Assembly: GCA_024138025.1 (NCBI GenBank)
Contig: JAMXBD010000055.1
Coordinates: forward strand, 1,674,001-1,738,000
From: Combretum micranthum
Taxonomy: Eukaryota; Streptophyta; Magnoliopsida; Myrtales; Combretaceae
DNA: 64,000 nt
Direction of reading: 5' to 3'
A model generated the notes under the pieces. The model worked only from the letters and a program-made list of their open reading frames with translations. It had not been told where the DNA came from and searched no databases. The position numbers and the translations under genes were made by a program. Position 1 is the stretch's first letter, and each line of letters starts with the position of its first letter. Positions 1 through 11,631 of the stretch are shown here, one piece after another.

Positions 1-3000
1 TCTTTACGGGATCAGATTCTGTTTAAGACCCGATACTAAAAATTTAAAATAAATTAATTTAATAATTGGAAAATATTTTAAAAATGTTTTTATTTTCATA
101 AAATAATTTTTAAAAAAATTTCGGATTATAAAAATATCATTTATAGCCCATATTCGCATATTTTGATCATACCGGTAACATATTCATTAAAATACTAAAA
201 TAATTCAAATAATTATTTAATTTTAATAATGAAAAATCTGCTACAAATATTTGGAATAAATTTTCTAATTTTATTTTATTAAGAAAGTACTCTTACAACC
301 CATACTTTTAAGTACACCTTTCACACATCATTTTTTTTTCACTTCAATCTTTTTACACTTTGTTATATCACTTCATGGCAGATTTTTCTTTCTTTTGGCT
401 ACCACTGTCCTTTAATTTCTCCTATTTTGACTAAAATAAATAAATTCTACTCCTTCTTAAAGAAGCTACACATACACATATATTACACAATTCAAATTCA
501 AGTCAAATTTCATCAAATTTCTCTCTCTCTCTCTCACTCCCCTCATTCACGTGCAGCATGTTACACTTCTTGGCTGCCTTTGTTTTATTTTTTTCTCATT
601 TAATACACTCATTTTCTCTCTCTCCTTCATTTACTCACTTTCCCTCTTTCATTCCTTAGCCTTTTCTCTCTCATTTTCCTCTCTTTCTTTCTTCTTTTTG
701 TTCCTGTTTCTTCAAGGAGCAAGCTGCCCCCATTCCATTCTTGAGCCTCCCACACATATTTTTAAAGATTTCTAAACAAATCTCCTTCCCAAAGCTCCAT
801 AGGTGATATAGGTAAAGTATAATGGAAGTTTCATGCATCAAATGACCTTCCATAAGCTTAAAAGCTTAGGATGATGATGCCAAAAATGAAACACTTCTCT
901 TCTCTATTATTATTATTATTATCTTGTATCATAATTATTTTCTTGTTTAAAGTTGTTATATTTTGTAGATCTAATTTTTTGTAGCTTTGATTTTCGTTTA
1001 TTCCATTGATCTTGTTATTTAAGTTGTTATTTTTTTTATTTCTTATGATTTATGCATAGATCTATCATCCACATGTTTATCTTAGTGATTCATGCATTTA
1101 AAACTAGTTTAAAAGACTAGATCTAGTGTTTTGAATTCATAAATGCATTAGACCTTTGTTTTATGTTCATGAGCAACTTGTAATAGCATGATGATGGTAA
1201 GAAAGTTGTAGGAAACTCAAGATCTATTTTATTTTCACCAAAAATAATTTTTGAAAATTTGGATGAAAATGGAACCATATTTAGAAAAGTTGTTTTTCAA
1301 CTTCAAAATGTGGATTTTTCATTTAAAATAAAGGGCTTAGGGTATAGATATTATAAATGAGAGATTTTGATGAATAAAGTTTAGATCTATGAGTTTAAGG
1401 TTTATTATCATGAGTTTCATTTAGATGTATGTTCATATTATGTGTAAATCTTAGATTTGAACTTGAACAAAAATTGTGAAATTCATATTTTGACAAAACC
1501 TCCATTTAAAAACCACTTTCCAAATGTCAAAATGTAATTTTTTCTTAAGATAATGAGGGCTTAATATATGTATATCATCAAGACTTCTTTTTACAAGAAT
1601 CAAAAGTTATTTTCAAAATAAAAATTCTATTTTCGAATTTGGCCAAGGCATATTTTAAAAACATGTTTTCCAACTTAAAAATGAAGTTTTTATTTAAGAA
1701 ATGAAAGGTTCTTAGGATAGGATATGTAAGGAATGGATTTTCATAAGTTTAGATAGATTTTATCAAAAGATATGTTCAAAAATAAATTTTGTAAATTCGG
1801 ATCCCAACCAAGACCAATTTTTAAAACCCATTTATCAACTCCAAAACTCATGTTTTATGTGAAAAATGAAGGGTATAGGTAATAGGTATCATTAAGTAGT
1901 GATTTTTATAAGTTGAAATGAGTTTTGATGATATTAAAGTATAAAATATGAAGTAGAATCAAGATGGAAAATTTTGAGTTAATAGTCAATTTGTGAAATT
2001 CGTAATTTTGAATGAAGGCCATAAGAACACCTATTATCCAAGCTCAAAATGAAAGTTTTATGTGTTAAATGAAGTCCTTAGGTAATTGATATAGTAAAAC
2101 CTTAAATTTTGATGCATTATACAAGTTTTTCCCAAAGGAATCATTCAAAAAGTGGATTTTCTAAAATTCGGATTTTTGAGTAAATCATATTGGAAAGCAT
2201 ATTTGCAAAGTGTAAAATGCAAATTTTTGTGTAAGAATAAAGTCCTTAGTGGTTATGTATGATTGAGCCCTAATTTCCTAAATATCAAATGATTTTTACT
2301 TAAAAAAATCACTCAAAAACTAATTTTTACAAAATTCGGATTTTGGAATCAACCCCACTTGAAAACATGTTTACAAAGTGCAAAAGGGAACTTTTTATGT
2401 AGAAATGAAGGTCATAAGTAATATATATATTGAAGACTCAATATACTTTCTTAAGAAATAAATCTAAAACAAATGGAAATAATCAAAGTTAGGAAACTAG
2501 TATTCTTAAAAGTAGTTATCCTTGAAGTCTTGTAATATAAGGAGTTATAAAATTTCTTTTTAGCAAAAATCATCAAGACCATGCATACATTGAGCTCATC
2601 TCATGTCATTCATGTTAGGAAATCATTCATATTGCATGTATAGCTAATCTATATAGTAGGAACATTACAAATATTTACAAAACTATTTTTCGGAATTGAA
2701 GTTGCTACTGTCCTAATCTGATCCGATGTTTTCAAAGCTTCAAAGTTTTCAAAACTTTAAATATAATATTATAAATAGATAGATCTTTTGAAGTAGATAG
2801 AAATCGATATATAATTTGCGAGATTCCGAGTTAAAATGACCAAGTTATGGTCGTGTTAAGTTGGAATTCCTACTTAGGACGAGAATTACGAATTTGATAA
2901 GTTTGTATAAGATAGTTTGGATTAGTTAAGTGATGAAATACTTATTAGAGTATTTCCTCCTTTTTAGGTGACCCCAATATCGACAATTCCCTACCACTGG

Positions 3001-4039
3001 ATTACTTGTACTAGAAGACCAGTGATCCAATGGCCGAGTGAGTATTACTTCCGATTCATTTATTGTATGTGATTGTAATAATAGTTGCACTAGATATTTG
3101 GTAAAGATAAAATGGATATGCATGATGGGGACGAACGTGGACTATGTATGCTTGTTGTTGATATGAGAAATGGAATGTAAGAATATCGAAGCCGAGTGAC
3201 TAATTATTGCTTGTATATATGAATTAGGATTAATTGTCTGCGATTATTGATTGATCACTTAAAAGAATTGGTATAATTGAGTTTTCGGAATTGAAAATGA
3301 AATTGAACTCATTCATATCACGATGGGGATGGAGCATTAACATTTGTTAGTTTATCATTGTATTATAAATGATTCTTGTTACTTTATCGTTATACTTTAA
3401 ACGATTTTATAGTTCAGTTGGTCGTAAGCTTAAACGGTGTTGTACGTAGGATTCGTTAATCTGCTAATCTAGGATGGAGGGCGCAAGTCTATCCACATAT
3501 GATTTCCGGCAGGTCATATGTTTGTTGAATTCACGTGTTTGATCCATATCACTTATCTGACTAATCACTTGAATGTATGATGTGTTATAAATGTAATCCT
3601 AGAAGTTTTCACTCACTAAGCTAGTGTAGCTTATACCCCAATAGATGTTTGATTAAACATGTTATCTCAAGAATGCTAAGTGGGGACCGAGATGGTGGGA
3701 GCCGAGAATGACTTTGGGATTCCAGCAAGAAAGGAGAATGCTTGAAGTTTTTAGCTAGGTTTTATTAATTGCCTTGTAATAGTTTGATATAGTAGAATCT
3801 TTTGATGAATTGAAATTGAAGTTTTATGAGTTGTATCTTGAAGAATAGTGAATTGAATTTCCTCTACATTGTTCTCAAGTTGTATCAACATAAAATGCAT
3901 TACTCCGATGAGTCTCCTCTATATGTTAGACGCCTTGTACATAGTATGGAAGCCTTTGCGTGACTGAGGTGGTCATTCTTAAGCTTTAATATTGTGTACG
4001 GTGGATTGCCACGTGTAGGGTACCCTTCGGGGCATGACA
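1..4039 (+). mobile_element. LTR of family A (left-truncated by window edge)
   Basis: The segment is collinear with the solo LTR at 15115-18539: same order of a CT-rich tract, the repeated AAATTCGGATTT-type blocks, the CCAAGTTATGG block near 2840, and the same end, GGTACCCTTCGGGGCATGACA against GGATACCCTATGGGACGTGACA. It ends in CA at 4038-4039. No TGGTATCAGAGC primer site follows, so this is a 3' LTR or a solo LTR, not a 5' LTR. The sequence straight after it is the interior of a family B LTR, so it is a nested insertion. The matching target duplication lies outside the window. It contains no credible gene. Confidence 0.85.
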
Positions 4040-7000
4040 ACAGCCACATCCAATGAGCTAGCAGATGAAACTTCACGCATACACCTCCACACACACAACA
4101 ACGCTCGGTTGAAAACAGAGCATATAAAATAGAGCACCCACAAGTTGACTTTTACTTAACTTTGCTCTGAATTTAAACACACAATCTCAACTCGAAAATG
4201 ACATGAACTCCAACTAAAATACTCTACATGTAATCAACATTAAATACCAAGAATATCAACTCAAGAAAACAACCAAAACAATACCGAATTTTTCTTCAAA
4301 TAACCAAACAAACCAGCTGAAGCAGGGGATAAATCAACAAGAATACAACAGCAATTTGAACTCTGATTTTTGTAAATTCCTAGGCTCATTTGAGCTGATA
4401 TTTTTGACTAATTAAACACCGATAGAAGGCCTTTAAATGTCCACTTCAAACACTAAGTTTTGGTTAGAAAATAACAAAGGAAATCTGATCACAAAACCAT
4501 GTAAACAAAGATGGAAAATGTCAATAAAAACTGTAGCAGAAATTCCAAAATTTAACCCCATATTTTGACCCAATGTTGATCCGATTTTTGTACAACTCAA
4601 GCCCCTATTTTACATACATAAACAACCTTAATTAACTACCAAACAAACACAATTAAAGCTCCTTGAAATCAGTCACAAATTTCCTACAAATTCGTCCAAA
4701 AATTGCTCTCAAATTCGCACCATAAACTCTACCCGAAAACAACAGCTGAAATATGATGTATATAACTCTTCATGTGCTCCGATTTTTCTCAGCCAACTTA
4801 TACTACAAATGCACCAAATAAACCACTATTTAATAGCCTTAATTTACTAGCAAAAAAACCTCATAAATATCCTTTAAACAACTAAAAAATCTGTCAAAAC
4901 ATAAGTCAATTTGTCATTCAAATTTACCAAATTCGTATAGAAATTTCCAGCTGCAATCTTGAGTGTTTTTCAAACCCAAAATACCTTCCTTAGCCTCCAA
5001 AACTTAGCCTAGCCTTAGTACATATATATAAGCTTAAGTTAGTTGCAAATTGAGCCCGTAAATCCCACAAAATCACCCCAAAAATTTAGCCACAAGAGGA
5101 AGTGCGTCCAACCCTTTTATTTTTCTTTTCCTTTGCAACATCTTCACTTAAAAAGCTTAGAAACCTTTGTAAGACCAAACATAAACCTTTAGCTTACTTT
5201 TCATATTCTATCTACACACCATGCTCATCAAGAACATCAATTCCCCTCTCTAAAAACATCCAAAACCAAGTCAAAAAGTCTTGGATATCATAAGATCCGC
5301 GGGGGTGGGGGGGTTTGTGGGGGGGGGGGGTGGTGGGGTGTGGGGGAGCTGAAGGTGAACTTACCTTAACAAGGTAAGAATACTTGTTAAAATTAGTAAA
5401 CTTTCATTATAGACAGTGTAGTTCTTATAATTTAGTTAGGAACTCATCATCTAACCTTTGATATTGATTCGATTCTTGCTTAAAAAGGGAATTGAAAATC
5501 CTTTTTCCATTCCAAGCCAAGGTAAGTTCTAAACTAGCAACCTATCTTTGTTATATTTATGTATAGACTTTAGGATGAATTGTTTAGTATTAAAGAAAGA
5601 TTATGTAGTTGAAAGAAGTTGCTAATCCATCGATGAATTCAAATGGATGAATGGTTGATATGTTAGAAATGTTTAGATATTGTTGGAAAAGGAAAACAAC
5701 AACTTACAGGTATTATAAATATGGTAATAGTAAATTCGGACTTAGGAATGAAGTGAACAAAACAAGACTCAAATTTCATCTAAACTAGTCTAAACTCATG
5801 TCTAATGCTTCCAAGACCTTATATAAATATAAAACTTGATAAAACAAGCTTTAAAGGCATGATTAGGAGTTCTACATTACAAGAAAAATATTATGAATAA
5901 TTCATAGAAATTATACATATTGATAATTTTACAAATCATGAATGAGCTAAAGAAATAGACAAGAAGATTAGATGATGGTTTTAAAATTATATAATTGAAC
6001 AAATGTTGTATTAATGATACATAGTTATTATAGAAACATCAACTTGAAAATTTAGAATTCTGAGCTTTAGAAAATTTGGAACCCAAAAAGAGATTAAATA
6101 AAGAAAGTATTAAAAAGATCAAATAAATTGTATTGATATGTTTGTTATAAGCCAAAAACAACCTCACCAATGGAGAAAACACGAAAAATCCTATGAAATC
6201 GACTATTTATTCGTTAAAAACGAATAAGAAACGAATTAGATAACATCAAAACAAGTTTTGACTACTATTGTCAGGATTCACTTGAAATCTATGCATGAGT
6301 TTCATAAATTTAAAAATTATACAAGTCTCTTTTCTTGAAAAATAATTTCACTATTAGAAAGTACTCTTCGAGTAGTACCAAATCGACTATGTATACAATG
6401 AAATCAGATTTAAAGTGAATAAGAAATCGCAAATAGAAATTCACTCAGTTTCACTTTTAAACCAACATCAATCTTACTGTTATTCCTATAAGTATAATTA
6501 TGATTATTGCTATTATTATGACTACTGAGTATAGTATTCAGTATTGTTGATATTTTCATCACGAGTCATGAATGATTATTAATACTGTTATTTTCACGTT
6601 AACGCCACTATATCTATACTATCACCAATACAATTATTATTCTTGCCAACTAATATTATTATTTACTAATGGTATGAGGACGATTGTTATTATTATACCT
6701 GTATTTATTACTGATATTGATATTAACGTTTCAAAACTAATATTACTAATAATATTGTAGTATTTTGTTTTGCAATAAGAATGAAACTGAAGTATAATAG
6801 AAATTTGATATATCTACATACGATTTATAACTTTTGAAAAGTATAAGATACTAGAATATACCCTTAAATAAATAAAAATACCGATTTAAGAGACAGATAA
6901 GGTTGACAAGCAAAGAATTAATAAATAAAAATCTTCTACCAAAAGCGGTAGAACTTAAAGAAAAGACAAACTCCTTAATTAAAAATATAGATATAACGAG

Positions 7001-8424
7001 AAACAAAATACAAATAAATATTCTCTACTATAGGGATTAAAACCTTAATAAAAACTGTATCAAATACTGATACAGAATAATTAGGCACCTATAAGGATTC
7101 AATTAAATTATTGAACGACGCATAATAAATATAACGGGCTGAGTCTAATGTCCGGCTATTAGGATCAGCGCCTTTAATTATAGGAAGACTTCTCTTACAG
7201 AAATAGTCCAGTAATGAATCTCTGTTATTTCCTTTCATAGGAAATTAAATCAATTTTCAGATTATCGATAGCGTATACAACAGTTTAGCAAGGACCATAG
7301 GTGAGTTACTTGACTTTACCACATTGTTTGTGCTTGTAGTATAGTTGTATTTGGAATAATATAAATTTAATTGATATGCATGCGGGATTGGGAATAATGC
7401 ATGATGCGTGGTGTATGTTTGAATGCCAAATTATTATAATATAAGTGATAATCATTTTGTATGATAAGTATTGTATGAAATATGTTGATGATTGTCTGTA
7501 AATTGTATGATCGCCTTAAACTTGATTAACAACTACTGGTACTACAAATGAAACGGACATGCATTGCATGATTTGCATAAACTGCATTATGTTTGTACGG
7601 TAGCCTACTACGTATTAAAATTTCGGTTCTCTGGTAATGCTTGGTTTTTCTAGGCAAGAGGCTATTAGTTCTATGCAAGCTTACCTTTGTTCTGTCGGTT
7701 CCATGGGAACTAACTGGTAACGAAGGACGCCACCTATGGTATCGCTGTGAAATGTCTAACACTTAGTGGAGTCTCTTTGTTCCAAAAGGAAATTGGGTGG
7801 AGTCTCTTTGTTCCTATGGTTCTCTGTTTCTCCTAGGTAGGTGATTCATAGATCGGTTCCTCCAACCCCGATGAGAGGCCATAAATCTCCATCCTGTTTG
7901 GATTCTAGATCATCCAAGCTTGTAATGTGTATATGATTGATTATTGCTTTACATATGATTGATAAATATAATTGTTTGTTATTGGTTGATGTGTGGTTTG
8001 GTTAGGTTATCTCACTGAGCCCATGGTTCGTTCACCCCCTAACAGTTTTTGTGCAGGATTAATATTAGTTGGGACTGGGCGAGGAATGTGTGAAGAGAGC
8101 TTCTTCAACGGACTTTATTGAAGATAGAGATATAGGATATGGAAACTTAGAGTGTAAATTAGATAAATTTTGTATATTGTAATTTGAAACCCATTTTCAC
8201 TATTTGGTTGGGGATACCGATTCTCTGTGGTCTTGGTAGAAATTGGAAAATCGGTTTTCATAGTTGAAATCCTTTAATGTATTATATCATTTATATGATA
8301 AACATTGATAAATAAGTAGAGTCTTGTACACTCTGACATAAAAGACGGCTCTCATGTTACGGGTGCACACGTGATATGATAGCTTTAGATAAATCCTGTT
8401 AGGCCTCCATTTGGAGTCGTGACA
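4040..8424 (+). mobile_element. LTR of family B, copy B1 (5' part displaced by LTR A)
   Basis: From about 4100 the sequence follows the plus-strand LTR at 38086-43173, sharing the AGAGCACCCA(C/T)AAGTTGACTTTTACxTAACTTTGCTC block, the 'CTCCACATGTAATCAACATTAAA'-like block and the terminal GTCGTGACA against GTCATGACA. It ends in CA at 8424. No primer-binding site follows, so it is a 3' or solo LTR. Between about 7290 and 7930 it is much closer to the LTR of element C (22200-22900) than to its own family, which makes it a mosaic. No protein-coding gene was recognised. Confidence 0.8.
5301..5346 (+). repeat. G-rich tract, potential G-quadruplex
   Basis: Runs of 5, 7, 12, 4 and 5 guanines are separated by one to five bases. 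The tract interrupts LTR B1 where the sister LTR at about 40230-40260 reads as ordinary AT-rich sequence, so it looks like a local expansion or insertion specific to this copy. Four or more G-runs of at least four meet the usual sequence rule for a G-quadruplex. An assembly or sequencing artefact cannot be excluded. Confidence 0.7.
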
Positions 8425-9774
8425 AAAACCACTTTCAATTTTTCACGATTTAAATATGTTGAACCCAACTAGTCTAACTAAGGTTCGGTAATTACAAATA
8501 TGCTTAGAAGAACATTAGTGTATTAAAACTAATTCCAACGCTAAATAAGATTACCATACGTGTAGGCAAATATAGCTAAACTTAAAAATGCACTCTTAAA
8601 TTTTCCGTGATTTATAAACAATAGCATATACTTAAACCGTCAATAAATTTAAAGTGATTCATGGATTTGTAATGCTATGTACATAACATTCTATGTTTAT
8701 GTGTAAACATATGATTCCTTCAAATATCTAATGTATGATCGTGCTGGTATAATAAACTACAATGAAATGCATCTTGTAACATAGAATACTTTCCATTAAT
8801 TAAATGTGCGTGACATATCATGGGTTTCCCAATAACACAAATTTCTTATCGGCCACGTCAAAATATAAACATTGTCTCTCTTCCTCAAGCTAACGTCGTA
8901 AGAATACTAAATACGTACTTAAAAAATTTATAAACAAATTATGTATTGATAGTTTTCAAGGTAGGGATAATAGTACGAACGAAATTATCCCAATCACGTC
9001 ATAATTCATTACACCTTTGCATTCAGGCTTATATTAGTCAATCAAGTATATTGTTATTAATATATGTCCATAGACTTATACATGAATTAACAATATGGAA
9101 AAAAAATTCAATAAAATCTAGAAATGTTAAATATAAGAATATTCAAGGAGTCGTAAATCATACTATCCGACAACATTCAAATTTATTAACGGAGATCTGT
9201 AAACATCGTGCTTAAGTAAATTGATTATGGACATTACCAATGAGTTAGCTAATAGGAAGTCATTGCATATATTATAAGTTAAACTAAGGAATGATTTTAC
9301 ATAAAATATAAATGATGCATCTGTTTAACGAAATAATAACTTTAAATTACTAAGTTTGAAGAGTATTTAAAACATTAGAAAACAATTCGATATAGACAAA
9401 CTCTAATTAAATTATTTGTAAAGAATTCTACACTAAAATTTTATAAACTATAGAGATTAAGAGCTCTAAATAGGCATATTTATAAACAAATAGTAAAGAG
9501 CGTATCTATTCATCCTGTTTTTGGCTCACGTCCATCACAAAGCAGATAAGGACAATATTTTGATTATCCTAGTGCAAACTTTCATGATAATTAAGAACAC
9601 ATGACTTCAATTATGCTAGAATGGCGTATACTAGTGAAAGTAGCAATCCTTTTGGACATTGAGTGTGGTAGTAAGTTTATTTGGTGTAATTAGGGTTTGT
9701 TCTAGTTCCCCGATGTTGGATATTATAGGTTTCCTGTGTGAACTTAGTTTTCCATTGTCTCACTCTGTAAATAT
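8425..9774. other. AT-rich sequence without recognised gene
   Basis: No protein family, LTR, tRNA-like sequence or repeat shared with the rest of the window was recognised. An 89-codon frame at 8946-9215 shows no family signature and is probably spurious. Confidence 0.5.
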
Positions 9775-10325
9775 GTGGCCAAGAAATTTAGCCAGTGGAA
9801 TATGTCATATCTGATAGAATACACCACTTTGCATCACTCAACAAGGTTTAGCCACCACCAAAGTAACTCCCCTCAAGTTGAAAATACAAGTCATGCTAAG
9901 CCAAGATTGAGGAAAAACTTTGTGCCAAGTTCAGCTTCAAACCAAGAAGCTACTTCTAAAAAAATCCAAGGTATAAGCAAACATCTAGGAATTGTGTCAA
10001 TGAATTGGTGAAATTGGCTTGCATGCTAAGAAGGTCTCCAAGATTGAATAGTGGGGTTGGTAAGAGTATAAATTCCACAAACCTATTGAGGAGTTCTAGT
10101 TTGCATACCAGTTTTTGGAGATCTTAAGAGCACCGGTGGCCATGTGCCTCGCAAGGAAACTAGACATGCTAGGAGTAAACTTAATGAAGGTTTTGAAAAT
10201 GTTGATAAATATGAAAAAAATGTAGTGAGAAGTGGAGGCACATTGGATGTTGTATTTGCACACTTTCTGTAGCTAAGCAGGAAGGAGGTAACGAGAATAA
10301 GTCTTGATGAAGAGAATTCAAGGTA
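9775..10325 (+). pseudogene. possible coding remnant of unknown family
   Basis: Two stretches look more protein-like than their surroundings. One is a 78-codon frame at 9775-10011, hydrophilic and Ser/Asn/Gln/Lys-rich. The other is a Lys/Arg/Glu-rich frame at about 10127-10270, starting with residues STGGHVPRKETRHARSK, with a possible continuation to 10325. They lie just 5' of the papain-type pseudogene and in the same orientation, but they do not resemble a papain propeptide. I do not recognise the family. The region could be 5' exons of a captured gene, another gene fragment, or chance. Confidence 0.25.
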
Positions 10326-10550
10326 AGTAATTAACACTAAAAGTGAATGAAAGATCACTCGATATGGTGTTCTTACTAGTTCAAAAGGAAAGAGGTGATG
10401 ACTATATGGTTTAATTGTAACTCCCCATGGATTTAGTATTAAAAAATATGTTCTTGATCAATGCCCATGACCGAATGAACTAAATATTTGTTAAGTTTTA
10501 GTACACTAATTTATTGACTAATTAATAATTATTATGATCGTTAATTGCAG

Positions 10551-11535
10551 GAATGGCCGTCAATCATAGTGATTTTGGATCTCAGCTCGAATGGGAAATA
10601 TGCAAGAAGCTGGGTCTAATTAGGCATCAAGGGAAACTGTGTAAGTCGAACACTTCAATAATTTAATACGTGAAAAAAACAATTATTAATCATTTTCATT
10701 GTGTAATATTCTATTTTGTATTTTTAGATTCTTACAAATTAATATATTTTATAAATTAAAACAAATACATGTTGAGCATTTACTTGCCTCAACTTAGATA
10801 AAATTGTCAAAGAGCTTCAAAAACAAGAGGATGTACACGTGCTTAGTCCACGTGAACTTATTAATGCCATTGAACCTCTAATCCAAATCGAATCCGTCCT
10901 AAAAATAATTTATTTCCATACAAATTACGTAAAGCAATGCAATGGATACTCGATAATGGGGCAAGTCCAGTGTCCAGAGTCGGACTAACCATACAATGAA
11001 ATTCGAGGATGTAAAAAAGAAATAGAAAATGTAGGTGAGTTAATGCAATTGATGTTTTTTCTTTTTTAATATTTGGTAATATTATCATTTTGTATTAATT
11101 TTGGAAACTTAAAATGTCATTACGGGTGGACAGAGTCATAAAGATCAAGGATATTTCTGGTATCAAAGGATCTAACGAGGAGAGAATCATCAAATTGCTA
11201 GAACACCATCCCATAGTCACTGGGTTAGAAATAGACCTTGATTTTATAGACATTGGAAAGGTTAGTATTATTTTCAACTATTATAGTAAGCAATTAAATT
11301 TACTTGATTTAAATCTTATACATTTGTTTTTTTATTTTCAGGATATTTACATGAGATGTATGACACACCAAGATAACCTTATTGTCTATGTCATGTTGAT
11401 TGTTGGTCATGACACAGATCAAGTTAGTCGATCGAACTATTAGATAATCAAGAACATGTTTGGCATTAGCTAAGGCGTACAGAGATGCAAACAAGTAATC
11501 AGAAATTCTAGTTGTCCAGAGAATCCCCCTTGAAG
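10551..11535 (+). pseudogene. papain-family (C1A) cysteine protease pseudogene, copy 1
   Basis: This is a four-exon remnant of a papain-like cysteine protease. Exon 1 (10551-10640) follows a TTGCAG acceptor, encodes the segment before the active site (LGLIRHQGKLC) and ends at GTAAGT. Exon 2 (about 10763-11034) starts with the active-site block, read as Thr-Cys-stop-Ala-Phe: the catalytic Cys is kept but the following Trp is a stop. It continues with KIVKELQ and LSPRELINAIEP and, after a frameshift, AMQWILDNG. Exon 3 (about 11114-11260) reads VIKIKDISGIKGSNEE and LLEHHPIVTGLEID. Exon 4 (from 11342) has VMLIVGHDTDQ, where the catalytic His position is Tyr, and then NY-stop-IIKN with the Asn kept. 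Stops and frameshifts make it non-functional. Retained introns mean it was copied as DNA. It is related to the copies at 50.7, 56.1, 58.1 and 59.6 kb. Confidence 0.8.
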
Positions 11536-11631
11536 TCAATGAGCTTATTATCCTATTATATGAGGGGTAATGAGCTTAATGGTGAGATATATACTAAAAT
11601 TATTTCATTTATTACCTTTTAAGTTGTCTAA

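Noticed and set aside
551..853. Phe/Ser-rich 74-codon plus frame and overlapping 60-codon minus frame
   Set aside because: Reading of a CT-rich microsatellite-like part of LTR A.
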